In this document: positions 48,600 through 57,387 of the stretch, piece after piece
How the letters are laid out: every line of letters starts with the position of its first letter
Numbering within the stretch: position 1 is the first letter of the stretch
NCBI RefSeq assembly: GCF_004011505.1
Contig: NZ_SAUN01000001.1
Location: 8,955,501 to 9,019,500, forward strand
DNA from: Nonomuraea polychroma
GTDB lineage: Bacteria; Actinomycetota; Actinomycetes; Streptosporangiales; Streptosporangiaceae
DNA: 64,000 nucleotides
Direction of reading: 5' to 3'
The notes under the pieces: model-generated
The model's input: only the letters and a program-made list of their open reading frames with translations
The model's database searches: none
Told to the model about the DNA's origin: nothing
Program-made: the position numbers and the translations under genes

Positions 48600-49851
48600 G
48601 CCGGGGGAGGTGCTGGCCCGGCGGTATCTGCTGCTGGATCCGCTGGCCCGCGGGGGCATGTCCGTCATCTGGCGTGCCTTTGACCAGTCACTGCACCGAA
48701 TGATCGCGCTCAAGGTGCTGACCGCGTCACTGCACACCGATTGCGGCGCGCGGGTCAACGTGCGCAGCGAGGCTCGCGCCGCCGCCCGATTCATCCACCC
48801 CGACACCATCGAGATCTACGACTACGGCGAATGCGTCACCGCCAACGGCGGGGTCGCGGCCTACGTCGTGATGCCGCTGCTCGACGGCACGCCGCTGGCC
48901 GAGCGCATCGAGGCGGGCCCGCTGCCGTGGACCGAGGCGGCGGGCATCGCGCTGCGGCTGGCCCGCGTCCTCATGACCGGGCACGCCCGCGGCCTGGTCC
49001 ACCGGGACGTCACGGCCGAGAACGTGCTGCTCACCACGGACGGGCCCAAGCTGCTCGACTTCGGCATCGCGGCCTGGGAGGGCGACCCGGAGGACGACCG
49101 GGGCACACCGCCCTACGTCGCCCCCGAGCGCCTGCTCGGCGCGCCGACCCATCCCGCTGTCGACGTGTACGCCCTGGGTGTGCTGCTGCACACCATGCTC
49201 ACGGGGCACACGCCGTACCCGGAGACCACATGGGAGGAGATCGAGGCCGCCTGCCGGACATCTCCTCCGCCGCGGGTCCCCGGGGTGCCGCACGCCGTCG
49301 CCTCACTCTGCCAGCGGTGCCTGGCGCACCGGCCGGAGGAGCGGCCCTCGGCGGCGGACGTCGTCGCCGAGCTGACATCGGCGCTCGGCACGGCGACGCT
49401 GGGCCGGCACGTCAGGCGGGGCCTCACGGTCGCGAGCTCGGCCGCGCTGGCGCTCTCCGCAATGTTGTGGTTCCAGCAGACGGGACTCCAGCAGCAGGGC
49501 GCGAGCCGGCCACCGGTGGACAAGGCCGTGGTGGAGCCGTCGGTCTCCCCCACCGCCAGGTACATCGAGAACACGCCGGCCGCCGCGGTCACCGTGGATC
49601 AGGCGGTGAACGACTTCACCACCGTGCTGGAGGCGAGGACGCCGTGCGGCGCGACCGACGCCGACGTCGTGCTCGACCTCAAGCAGGTGCTGAACGCCAC
49701 CGTGACGCCGCGGGGACCGTACGCGTCCACCACGGCCGACGTCCGCAGGAAGTTGTCCGACCGCTGGCGGGAGGGCAGGCTCTCACCGGCCTGCCTGAGC
49801 GAGCTGGAGGCCAGGCTCGACGACATCGAATCCGCGCTCGGGCGCAATTGA
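48586..49851 (+). CDS. Hanks-type Ser/Thr protein kinase coupled to the cellulase regulator
   Basis: 421 residues from a GTG overlapping the regulator gene by 14 bp. The kinase domain covers about 10-265: the glycine loop LARGGMSVIWRA, the Lys in MIALKVL, the catalytic loop HRDVTAENVLL, the DFG motif in LLDFGIAAW and APERLLG. The usual Lys of HRDLKxxN is Thr here, but Asp, Asn, DFG and the ATP-binding Lys are intact. One membrane helix follows (about 275-295), then a roughly 125-residue extracytoplasmic domain with two Cys (TPCGATD, SPACLSE). Being in a CebR-box operon, it links cellulose sensing to phosphorylation; its targets are unknown. Confidence 0.85.
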   Translation: MSRLEPGEVLARRYLLLDPLARGGMSVIWRAFDQSLHRMIALKVLTASLHTDCGARVNVRSEARAAARFIHPDTIEIYDYGECVTANGGVAAYVVMPLLDGTPLAERIEAGPLPWTEAAGIALRLARVLMTGHARGLVHRDVTAENVLLTTDGPKLLDFGIAAWEGDPEDDRGTPPYVAPERLLGAPTHPAVDVYALGVLLHTMLTGHTPYPETTWEEIEAACRTSPPPRVPGVPHAVASLCQRCLAHRPEERPSAADVVAELTSALGTATLGRHVRRGLTVASSAALALSAMLWFQQTGLQQQGASRPPVDKAVVEPSVSPTARYIENTPAAAVTVDQAVNDFTTVLEARTPCGATDADVVLDLKQVLNATVTPRGPYASTTADVRRKLSDRWREGRLSPACLSELEARLDDIESALGRN

Positions 49852-49852
49852 A

Positions 49853-49888
49853 GGAGGGGTACGGCAGCAGCACCAGCCGTACCCCTCC
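49853..49888. terminator. Bidirectional terminator
   Basis: A perfect 13-bp stem (GGAGGGGTACGGC / GCCGTACCCCTCC) with a 10-nt loop between the kinase gene and the convergent GH12 gene. Confidence 0.85.
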
Positions 49889-49933
49889 GAACGCGCGGTC
49901 CGTACCCCTCGCTAAAGCACGCCCGCGCGGGCA

Positions 49934-51292
49934 TCACGCGCAGGTGTAGCCGCTCGGCACCTGCGTGTTCCCGTCCGGCCTGCTCGCCTGGAAGCCGAAG
50001 CTCGTCGAGGCGTTCGGCGCCAGGGCGCCGTTGTGGCCGAGGTTCCTGGCGGTCACCGTGGAGCCGCTGGCGGTGAGGCTCGCGTTCCACGAACCGGTGA
50101 TCGTGTGCCCGGCCGGCAGCGTGAACGTCACGCTCCAGCCGGTCTTGGCCGAGGTCCCGGTGTTGGTGACGGTCACCGGCTGGACGACGTAGCCGTTGCT
50201 CCACGAGTTCTGGACGGCGGCGGTGGCCGTGCACCCTCCGCCGCTCCCGCCGGACAGGGTGGTCACGGTGGCCGCGGCCGACTCGGGCGATTGATTGCCG
50301 GCGGCGTCCCTGGCCCGCACCCGGTAGCGGTAGGTGGTGGCGGGGCTCAGCCCGGTGTCGGTGAACGACGTCGTGGAGCTGCTGCCGACCACGGTGAAGG
50401 TGTCCCCGGTGGCACGCAGGACGTCGTACCCGGTCACGCCCACGTTGTCGGTGGAGGCGGCCCACGACAGGGTGGTGCTGCTCGACGTGGTGCCCGCGGC
50501 GGTCGGCGTGCCGGGCGTGCTCGGCGGCGTGGTGTCGGTGCCGCCGCCCGTCGAGCCGAAGGAGAAGGAGTTGACCGCGAGGCCTGTGCCGCCGGCCCAG
50601 GGCTCGAAGCCGGCCTGCACGCTGGTGAGGTACCACGACCGCTGCGCGTAGCCGCGGCTGATCGCGTCGGCGTAGAAGGTGTTGATGGTGAAGTCGAGTG
50701 AGGTCGCCGGCGTGGTGCGGACATAGGAGACCACGTTCCAGCCGATGTTGCCGTACCAGACCTGCCAGGTGCCGCCGGCCAGCGTGACGGTGCCGACCTG
50801 GGAGCCGATCGGCTGGACGGAGCCCTGCCTGTTGAGCCAGATCATGATCTCGGCGCCGGTGTTCTGGCCGTCGGTCCGCGGCGTGGGGTCGAACCAGATG
50901 TCGTAGGAGGCGTTGTAGGTGCCGGAGCTCGGATAGGTCATGCTCACGGTGCTGCGCAGGGCGGCGAATCCCGAGGCGCTCGCCTGCATGGGCAGGTTGC
51001 TGCCGGTGCTGCAGGTCGCGTAATGGCAGCCCGCGTAGATCGCCGGATACGCCGCCGGGGACCCGTTGGCCGGCTTGTTGTGCGCGGCCTGAGTGACCGT
51101 GAAGCCGCCGTTCTGGTTCACGTCGATGCACTGCGCGGTGTCGGCGCCCCAGACGTTGTTCATGACCACGTAGCGCCCGCTCTGAATGGTGGTCGAGGCG
51201 TACTTGTCGCACAACACGGGGGCGGCCTGCGCCGGTGCGGCGAACAGGCACGTGGCGAATAACGCGATCAGGGAAAGGTAGGCGCGCCTCAT
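49934..51292 (-). CDS. Secreted GH12 endoglucanase with FN3 and CBM2
   Basis: 452 residues. The signal peptide is about 1-23. The GH12 jelly-roll domain (about 24-250) has NNVWGADTAQCI, SYDIWFDPTP and EIMIWLNRQG (nucleophile Glu), with the later acid Glu in AGFEPWAGG. A FN3 domain (about 262-345) and a C-terminal CBM2 (about 355-452) follow. It is similar in layout to Streptomyces CelB. It cuts beta-1,4-glucan internally with retention. The ATG at 51292 follows AAGGA, and a CebR-type box lies 24 nt upstream. It is divergent from the LPMO gene. Confidence 0.92.
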   Translation of the reverse strand: MRRAYLSLIALFATCLFAAPAQAAPVLCDKYASTTIQSGRYVVMNNVWGADTAQCIDVNQNGGFTVTQAAHNKPANGSPAAYPAIYAGCHYATCSTGSNLPMQASASGFAALRSTVSMTYPSSGTYNASYDIWFDPTPRTDGQNTGAEIMIWLNRQGSVQPIGSQVGTVTLAGGTWQVWYGNIGWNVVSYVRTTPATSLDFTINTFYADAISRGYAQRSWYLTSVQAGFEPWAGGTGLAVNSFSFGSTGGGTDTTPPSTPGTPTAAGTTSSSTTLSWAASTDNVGVTGYDVLRATGDTFTVVGSSSTTSFTDTGLSPATTYRYRVRARDAAGNQSPESAAATVTTLSGGSGGGCTATAAVQNSWSNGYVVQPVTVTNTGTSAKTGWSVTFTLPAGHTITGSWNASLTASGSTVTARNLGHNGALAPNASTSFGFQASRPDGNTQVPSGYTCA

Positions 51293-51316
51293 GTCGATCC
51301 TTGGGTGCAAGGCTGC

Positions 51317-51330
51317 TGGGAGCGCTCCCA
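51317..51330. promoter_or_regulatory. CebR/CelR-type operator box (GH12/LPMO)
   Basis: TGGGAGCGCTCCCA between the divergent GH12 and LPMO genes, close to the GH12 start and about 147 nt from the LPMO start. Confidence 0.9.
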
Positions 51331-51365
51331 ATATGCCACCCAGAGCGGCAAAGACCAAGGTCGGC

Positions 51366-51376
51366 TGAAAGTTTCA
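51366..51376. promoter_or_regulatory. TGAAAGTTTCA palindrome (GH12/LPMO)
   Basis: Same 11-bp palindrome as at 60460-60470 and, with C in the centre, at 4432-4442. It lies 35 nt from the CebR-type box on the LPMO side. Confidence 0.5.
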
Positions 51377-51477
51377 CCGCACGTTGTCGAAGCCGCGCCG
51401 GCCGTGATTCAATCGCGCTGGCCGGGCGGGCTGGGTCGTGGGCAGGTTTCCTCTGTCGTCAGCACAAGGGAATCCCC

Positions 51478-52536
51478 ATGAAATTATTCAAGTCGGCGGC
51501 GATCACCGCCGGATTGGTCCTGATCACTAGTCTCCTTATGGTGCCCACGCAGGCGCAGGCGCACGGGGTGTCGATGTTCCCCGGCAGCCGCACGTTCCTC
51601 TGCTGGCAGGACGGCCTGCGCGACAACGGCCAGATCATTCCTTACAACCCCGCGTGTGCGGCCGCCGTCCAGCAGAGCGGCACGACCCCCCTGTACAACT
51701 GGTTCGCGGTGCTGCGTTCCGACGGTGCGGGCCGGACCAGCGGATTCATTCCCGACGGGCAGATCTGCAGCGGCGGCACCGGCGGGCCCTACGACTTCAC
51801 GGCATACAACGCGGTCCGCTCCGACTGGCCGCTGACCCACTTGACCTCGGGCGCCAGCATCCAGATGCGGCACAGCAACTGGGCCAGGCACCCGGGCGCG
51901 TTCAACTACTACATCACCAAGAACGGCTGGAACCCGAACGCGCCGCTGAAGTGGTCCGACCTGGAGCCGTTCGGCAGCGTCACCAACCCGCCCGAGAGCG
52001 GCGGGGCCGGCGGGCTCAACTACTACTACTGGAACGCCCAGCTGCCGTCCGGTAAGACCGGCCGGCACATCATCTTCACCCACTGGATCCGCTCGGACAG
52101 CAACGAGAACTTCTACAGCTGCTCCGACGTCGTGTTCGACGGCGGCAACGGCGAGGTCACCGGTGTCGGTCCCGACGGCCAGCAGCCCGGCCCTAGCCCG
52201 ACGGTGACCCCGACGAACAACCCCACGGGCGCCTGCACAGCCACGTGGAAGGCCACGGACACCGGCTGGGCCGGCCACTTCCAGGGTGAGGTGACCGTGC
52301 GCAACACCGGCACGAGCTCGATGAACGGCTGGACGGTCAAGTGGACCTACAGCGGTGGGCAGGGCTTCGAGGGCTCACCATGGAACGCCGTCCTGACCGG
52401 GCAACCGCCCAACGTGACGGTCACGAACGCCAACTACAACGGCCAGCTGGCGCCGAACGCCACGACGACGTTCGGCTTCAACGCCACTGGCTCGGTTCCT
52501 AACCCGCCACCTACCCTGACCTGCACCAGCCCGTGA
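51478..52536 (+). CDS. AA10 lytic polysaccharide monooxygenase with CBM2
   Basis: 352 residues. The signal peptide ends at Ala28, exposing His29 as the mature N-terminus (HGVSMFPGSRTF), half of the copper histidine brace. The second His lies in ARHPGAFNYYIT. The catalytic domain covers about 29-225, then a Pro/Thr linker and a CBM2 (about 247-352). By its cellulase context, it oxidatively cleaves crystalline cellulose, although chitin activity cannot be excluded from sequence. The ATG at 51478 is fixed by the signal peptide. Its stop overlaps the next gene's start (GTGA). Confidence 0.92.
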   Translation: MKLFKSAAITAGLVLITSLLMVPTQAQAHGVSMFPGSRTFLCWQDGLRDNGQIIPYNPACAAAVQQSGTTPLYNWFAVLRSDGAGRTSGFIPDGQICSGGTGGPYDFTAYNAVRSDWPLTHLTSGASIQMRHSNWARHPGAFNYYITKNGWNPNAPLKWSDLEPFGSVTNPPESGGAGGLNYYYWNAQLPSGKTGRHIIFTHWIRSDSNENFYSCSDVVFDGGNGEVTGVGPDGQQPGPSPTVTPTNNPTGACTATWKATDTGWAGHFQGEVTVRNTGTSSMNGWTVKWTYSGGQGFEGSPWNAVLTGQPPNVTVTNANYNGQLAPNATTTFGFNATGSVPNPPPTLTCTSP

Positions 52537-53048
52537 TCAGAACGCGTCGCGGGCTGATCGCGGCGATCGTCACCCTGGCCAGCCTGACCCTGGCCGGGGT
52601 GATGTTTTTCGCCGCCAGGCAGCCGTCGTCACAGTTGCAGGAAGAGCTCGCCGCGCAGGTCACCAAGATTCTCGAGGAGTCCTCGCCCGACGAGCACCAC
52701 GCCCACGGGCACAACTTCGAATCCCGCGTGGTGTGCGCCGTGGAGCCGTTCGGCACCGAGCCCGCGGACGCCAAGTCCCTCGTGGAGGTGACGTGGGTGT
52801 ACGCCCGTCACATGTGCGCGATCACCGGCGAGAGCCCTGAATGGGCCTCGTCCGTCCGGGCCGCCGGGCCGATCGCCGTCAAGATCAGCATCCCTCCCCA
52901 GATCCGCGTGCCCGAGCCGGGGGCCGGCTATCCGGACCGGGTCAGGAACCTCATTCCCGAGCGCTATCACACGCAGGCCTTCCAGGAGGAGTTCGAGGAC
53001 GACGCGGCCATCGAGGCCGCTCGCCAGCGGTTCGCCCAAGTCAAATAG
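52533..53048 (+). CDS. Small His-rich membrane-anchored protein coupled to the LPMO
   Basis: 171 residues from a GTG overlapping the LPMO stop by 4 bp. No independent Shine-Dalgarno is visible, so translation probably depends on the LPMO cistron. One N-terminal membrane helix (about 8-28) places the rest outside the cell. That part has an amphipathic helix, then DEHHAHGHN (four His within six residues, 55-60) and two Cys (VVCAVEPF near 68, ARHMCAI near 95), ending in charged helices. The family is not recognised. A copper-handling or redox accessory role for the LPMO is an inference from the His cluster and coupling. Confidence 0.75.
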   Translation: MIRTRRGLIAAIVTLASLTLAGVMFFAARQPSSQLQEELAAQVTKILEESSPDEHHAHGHNFESRVVCAVEPFGTEPADAKSLVEVTWVYARHMCAITGESPEWASSVRAAGPIAVKISIPPQIRVPEPGAGYPDRVRNLIPERYHTQAFQEEFEDDAAIEAARQRFAQVK

Positions 53049-53125
53049 CGGTGTTCTCGCTGGGGACGTCCGCGGGCCGGCGACAAAGCGGGCCATCCGG
53101 AAAGGGTGCAGAGGGATCGAAACAA

Positions 53126-53162
53126 ACGGACGCGGCCGACTGGAGGAATCGACCGCGTCCGT
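53126..53162. terminator. Bidirectional terminator
   Basis: A 10-bp perfect stem (ACGGACGCGG / CCGCGTCCGT) extended after one mismatch by three pairs, between the small protein gene and the convergent GH5 gene. Confidence 0.7.
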
Positions 53163-53247
53163 CCCATCCGGGCGGGGATGGTGTTCATTGGGCAGGGATA
53201 TGGAGTTGTGGCCTCACCTCCTCATACGCAGCCGACGGCCGGGGTGT

Positions 53248-54816
53248 TCAGTTGGCGCACGCGTAGCCGGTGGACAGCTCCGTGTTGCCGTTCGGGCGGC
53301 CGGCCTGGAACCCGAATCCGGCGCTCGCGTTGGGGGCCAGCGTGCCGTTGTAGCTCAGGTTCTTGGCCGTCACTGTCTGGCCGTCGACCGTCACCGCGGC
53401 GTTCCAGTAGCCGGTGATCGTGTGCCCGTCGGGCAGCTTGAACGTCACCGTCCAGCCGTTCTTGGTCGAGGAGCTGGTGTTGGTCACGGTCACCCCGGCC
53501 ACGTAGCCGGTGCTCCACTGGCTCTGCGCGGAGCCGGCGGCCGTGCAGCCACCCCCGGCGAGCGTGGTGAAGGGCACGGTCGGCGACGGGTCCGACTGGT
53601 TGCCCGCCGCGTCCCTGGCCCGCACGTACACCTGGTACGCGGTGGCCGGCGACAGCCCGGTCAGCGTGATGGAGTTCGTGGCCGTGGCGCCGAGGTGGGT
53701 GCCGGTCGAGGTGTAGACGTCGTAGCCGGTCACGCCCACGTTGTCGGTGGAGGCGGTCCAGGTCAGCGTGGCGCCGGAGGCGGTGACGTTCGACGCCGAC
53801 GGGGCGCCCGGCGGGGTCGGCTGGGTCGGGTCGCTGGTGCCGCCGCCATAGATCGACGCCTCCTTGGCGGTGGCGGCGATGCCGTTGGCGCCGTTGAACA
53901 GCCGCTGCCCCCAGGAGGTGAGCCGGGTGACGTCGAAGTTCGTCACCTGGTCGAGATACTCGACGCCGCCACTGTTGCCGCTCCACGACCAGCCCAGGTA
54001 GCCGATGCCGCGGCTCACGGCCTGCGCCATGATCGTGTCCTCGTCCGGGTCGCCGTCGGAGTGGTTGAACCCGAACTCCCCGATCACCAGCGGCAGCCCG
54101 GCGGTCTTGAACGCGTCCAGGTACGCCGTGATCTCCGCGGCCGTGTCGTAGACGCCGTACATGTGGACGGAGAAGATCGTGTTCTTGTCGGGGTCGCTGT
54201 CGAAGACCGACCGCGCGTTGTCGCGCATGGTGCCCTGCCAGTCCTGGCCCCAGTTGGGCGCGTCGACCATCAGCGCGTGGTCGAAGCCGTTGTCACGCAG
54301 CTCCTGGATGGCGGCCTTGGTGCGGTCGGCCCAGCCGGGGGTGACCGCGTTGTTGCCGATCGGCTCGTTGCCGATGTTGACGATGATGTAGTCCTCCTGG
54401 CCGACCAGGGCGGACTTGACGCTGAGCCAGTAGTCGACGGCCTGGTCCAGGGTGTAGGCGCCGCTCTGCTCGCCGTACCCGGTGGTGTCGTGGTTCTCCA
54501 GGACGCAGATGAGCTTGTTCTGCTTGCACAACGCGACCACGTTGGCCACGTCGGCGGCGTTGTTGGCGGTCCAGCGGCCGCCGCTGAGCACGACGCGGAC
54601 GGTGTTGGCCTTCAGCGACTTGATGTCGGCGAACGCCTTGGTCTGGCCGGCGTACCAGGTGTGCGCGTGGCTGGTGCCGCGCATCACGAACTCCTGGCCG
54701 TTGCCTTCAAGGATCTTCGTGCCGCTGACGTGGATGCCGGTGGCCGCGTTCGCGGCCGTGGCCGGCACGACGGCGAGGGCCGCCGCGACGGCCAGCGCGG
54801 TGAACAGTGACTTCAT
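53248..54816 (-). CDS. Secreted GH5 beta-mannanase-like enzyme with FN3 and CBM2
   Basis: 522 residues. The signal peptide is about 1-24, followed by a GH5 barrel (about 25-315). VMRGTSHAHTWYAG, VNIGNEPIGN (acid/base Glu) and LVIGEFGFNHSDGD (nucleophile Glu) match the GH5_8 bacterial mannanases such as Streptomyces ManA. FN3 (about 330-412) and CBM2 (about 420-522) follow. It should cut beta-1,4-mannan embedded in plant cellulose. It is third in the GH48-GH9-GH5 operon and has its own Shine-Dalgarno (GGGAGAGG). No CebR box is directly upstream. Confidence 0.9.
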   Translation of the reverse strand: MKSLFTALAVAAALAVVPATAANAATGIHVSGTKILEGNGQEFVMRGTSHAHTWYAGQTKAFADIKSLKANTVRVVLSGGRWTANNAADVANVVALCKQNKLICVLENHDTTGYGEQSGAYTLDQAVDYWLSVKSALVGQEDYIIVNIGNEPIGNNAVTPGWADRTKAAIQELRDNGFDHALMVDAPNWGQDWQGTMRDNARSVFDSDPDKNTIFSVHMYGVYDTAAEITAYLDAFKTAGLPLVIGEFGFNHSDGDPDEDTIMAQAVSRGIGYLGWSWSGNSGGVEYLDQVTNFDVTRLTSWGQRLFNGANGIAATAKEASIYGGGTSDPTQPTPPGAPSASNVTASGATLTWTASTDNVGVTGYDVYTSTGTHLGATATNSITLTGLSPATAYQVYVRARDAAGNQSDPSPTVPFTTLAGGGCTAAGSAQSQWSTGYVAGVTVTNTSSSTKNGWTVTFKLPDGHTITGYWNAAVTVDGQTVTAKNLSYNGTLAPNASAGFGFQAGRPNGNTELSTGYACAN

Positions 54817-54842
54817 GAAGGGCCTCTCCCTGAGGCGTGGAA

Positions 54843-54873
54843 CCGCCCCCGCTGCACGGGGCGACGGGGGCGG
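54843..54873 (-). other. Hairpin in the GH9-GH5 intergenic region
   Basis: CCGCCCCCG / CGGGGGCGG, a perfect 9-bp stem in the 66-nt gap between the GH9 stop and the GH5 start. It could partly terminate transcription or protect the upstream mRNA, lowering GH5 relative to GH48 and GH9. Confidence 0.5.
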
Positions 54874-54882
54874 GGTCCGCGC

Positions 54883-57387
54883 TCAGGCGGGGGTGCAGGT
54901 GATCGGGTCAGGGGTGGACGCGGTGCCGCCGGCGATGAAGCCGAACGTGGCGGTGGCGTTCGGGGCGAGCGTGCCGTTCCAGGCCTCGTTCTTGACCGAG
55001 ACGCTGGAGCCGTTCTGGGTGTGCTTGCCGCCCCACAGCTGGCTGATCTGGTTCTGGGACGTCCAGGCGACCGTCCAGCCGTTGATCGCCGAGGTGCTCG
55101 TGTTCTTCACCGTCACCTCGGCCTGGTAGCCGCCGCCCCAGGAGCTCGTCACCTTGAACGCCGCCGTGCAGCCGCCCGGCGGCGGCTCCTCGTTCGTGGT
55201 GGTGAACGGTGTGCCGTCCGACGGCGCCGAGGTGTTGCCCGCCGCGTCCCGCGCCACCACGGAGGCGGTGTAGGACGTGGAAGGGGTGAGACCGCTCAGG
55301 TCGAAGGAGGCGCTCGTGGCCGTGCCTACCTTGGTGGACCCCAGGTAGACGTCGTAGCCCGTCACGCCCACGTTGTCCGTGGAGGCCGTCCAGCTGAGCT
55401 TGGCGGTCGAGCCCGTGATCCCGGATACCGCGGGCTTGCCCGGCTTGCTGGGCGGGGTGTCGTCCTCTTCCTCCGGACCCGGCGGCTCACCCCAGATCTT
55501 GGTGGCGCCGCTGTAGAGGGTGATGTTCTGGGTCCGCGCCGGCGTCGCGCCGGGCGTCGTGGGGATGTTCCGGTACGACCAGTCGTTGGCCGGGTCCCAC
55601 GTGCCCGCGCTGCTGATCCTGAACTGCACCTCCCTGCGGTGTTGCGACTGCCCGGCCGGGGCGATGACCTGCCCCGAGCAGTCGATGTCGACGTAGTACG
55701 TGCTGCCGCCCGCCGAGTGCAGCGTGGGCGCCTTGCACTGCGTGTACGCCGACGACACGCTGATCTGCGAGGCCGTCGTCGAACCGTCGAGCGTGAAGTA
55801 GTAGCGGAACGAGCCGTCGGACAGCACCCTGGCCGGCCAGGCCGACTGGTTGCGGACGATGGCCTTGATCTCGGTGAAGTTGCTTCCCGAGGCGTTCACG
55901 CCCGCCTCGACGAAGATCTCAGGACCGTCCGGCGTCTCCTGCACGGGAAAGTTCGCCGCCGGCGCTCCTCCGTACTCCTTGTAGAGCCGGGCCAGCGCGC
56001 TGGTGAAGCCGGCGTTGTAGTCGGTGGCGACCTCGTTCATGACGTAGTCGTCGCGCTTGTCGGTGTAGGCGTCGTTCGGGTCGGGCGGGCCGCCGACCAG
56101 CGCGCCGTACAGGGTGTGGCGGGTCTGCTCGGGGTTGGTGATCTGGTCGGTCCACGAGCCGTGCGCCGTGCGGTGATGCGGGTTCTTCGGCGGGTTGTTG
56201 CCGAACCCGATCACGTAGGAGGAGTTGCGCGGGTTGTCGCCGAGCGCGTAGTTGATCTGCCGCACCGCGAAGTCGTGGTAGCGGGCCTTACGCGTCGCGT
56301 CGGTGATCGAGTCGCTGTGCACGAGCGCCGCGAACGAGGTGTTGGCCGCGTACCGCAGGGAGCCCCACCGGTCGAGCACGGCCTGGCCGCCCGGCGAGTA
56401 CTTGACCTGTGAGCCGTTGACGCCGACCGTCCACCAGTCGAGCCAGCGGTTGGCGTCGTCCAGATACTGCTGCTTGCCGGTCAGCTTGTGCAGCAGCACG
56501 TACGCGCCGTACGACTTGTCGTCCCAGGCGATCGTCCACTTGTACGACTTGGTCGTGCTCTGCGGCTCGGTGCCCAGGTTGGCGTAGCCGCTCTCGGCCT
56601 TGGCCAGGTAGGAGGCGTCGTTCGTGGCCCGGTGGAGCCAGATCGCGCCCCACACCAGCTCGTCGTTGAAGCCGCTCCAGGAGTTGTAGTACCCCTGCGC
56701 GTCGGTGATGCAGTCGCTGTACTTCTTCCTGACGGTGTCGGCGAAGGAGTACAGCTGCTTGGCGTGCGTCACCAGCGTGTCGGCATAGGTCGGGTTCGTC
56801 GGGCGGAAGACGATCGAGGAGGCCGCCATCGCCGCCGCCGTCTCCCCCGCCAGGTCCGACCCGCCGCAGGACGCGTCGATCTTGTACGCCGGCCGGTTCA
56901 TCTGCATGGCCTCGGCCGGGCCCCACCAAGCGTGGTCCGTGCCGCCGTTGCCGACCTGCCCGTAGAGCACGTTCGGCGACGGGTGGGCCTTGATGAAGTA
57001 GTCGTTGACGAACTTGAGGTTGTTGAGCAGGTGGGTGAGCTGCCCCGAGGAGGCGTAGGCGTCGCGGTACTCGACCGCGCCCCAGGCCAGCATGGTGGCG
57101 GAGAACGCCATCGGGAAGCCGAACTTGACGTGGTCGCCCGCGTCGTACCAGCCGCCCGTCAGATCCACGCCGACGTCCTTGCCGTCGTTCATGCCCGAGT
57201 CGCCGCGCCAGGAGACGCGGTTCCAGTCGGGCAGCGCGCCCGACTGCTGGGCCTCGTAGAACCACAGCGACTTCTGCAGCGCCTCGCCGTAGGCGAAAGC
57301 CGGTGCGGCCGAGGCGGGGGCCGCCGGCCCTGCCACCACAAGGGGCAGGGCCAGCGACACCGCGGCTATGAAAGCTGCCTTTCTCAC
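54883..57387 (-). CDS. Secreted GH9 cellulase with CBM3c, FN3 and CBM2
   Basis: 834 residues. The signal peptide is about 1-27. The GH9 domain (about 29-480) has GGWYDAGDHVKFGFPMAF (catalytic aspartates), HHRTAHGSW and DKRDDYVMNEVATDYNAGF (acid Glu). A CBM3c module (about 485-645) is fused directly behind it, then FN3 (about 655-735) and CBM2 (about 740-834). This is the layout of the processive endocellulase Cel9A of Thermobifida. The GTG start overlaps the GH48 stop (GTGA), so the two enzymes are translationally coupled. Confidence 0.93.
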   Translation of the reverse strand: MRKAAFIAAVSLALPLVVAGPAAPASAAPAFAYGEALQKSLWFYEAQQSGALPDWNRVSWRGDSGMNDGKDVGVDLTGGWYDAGDHVKFGFPMAFSATMLAWGAVEYRDAYASSGQLTHLLNNLKFVNDYFIKAHPSPNVLYGQVGNGGTDHAWWGPAEAMQMNRPAYKIDASCGGSDLAGETAAAMAASSIVFRPTNPTYADTLVTHAKQLYSFADTVRKKYSDCITDAQGYYNSWSGFNDELVWGAIWLHRATNDASYLAKAESGYANLGTEPQSTTKSYKWTIAWDDKSYGAYVLLHKLTGKQQYLDDANRWLDWWTVGVNGSQVKYSPGGQAVLDRWGSLRYAANTSFAALVHSDSITDATRKARYHDFAVRQINYALGDNPRNSSYVIGFGNNPPKNPHHRTAHGSWTDQITNPEQTRHTLYGALVGGPPDPNDAYTDKRDDYVMNEVATDYNAGFTSALARLYKEYGGAPAANFPVQETPDGPEIFVEAGVNASGSNFTEIKAIVRNQSAWPARVLSDGSFRYYFTLDGSTTASQISVSSAYTQCKAPTLHSAGGSTYYVDIDCSGQVIAPAGQSQHRREVQFRISSAGTWDPANDWSYRNIPTTPGATPARTQNITLYSGATKIWGEPPGPEEEDDTPPSKPGKPAVSGITGSTAKLSWTASTDNVGVTGYDVYLGSTKVGTATSASFDLSGLTPSTSYTASVVARDAAGNTSAPSDGTPFTTTNEEPPPGGCTAAFKVTSSWGGGYQAEVTVKNTSTSAINGWTVAWTSQNQISQLWGGKHTQNGSSVSVKNEAWNGTLAPNATATFGFIAGGTASTPDPITCTPA

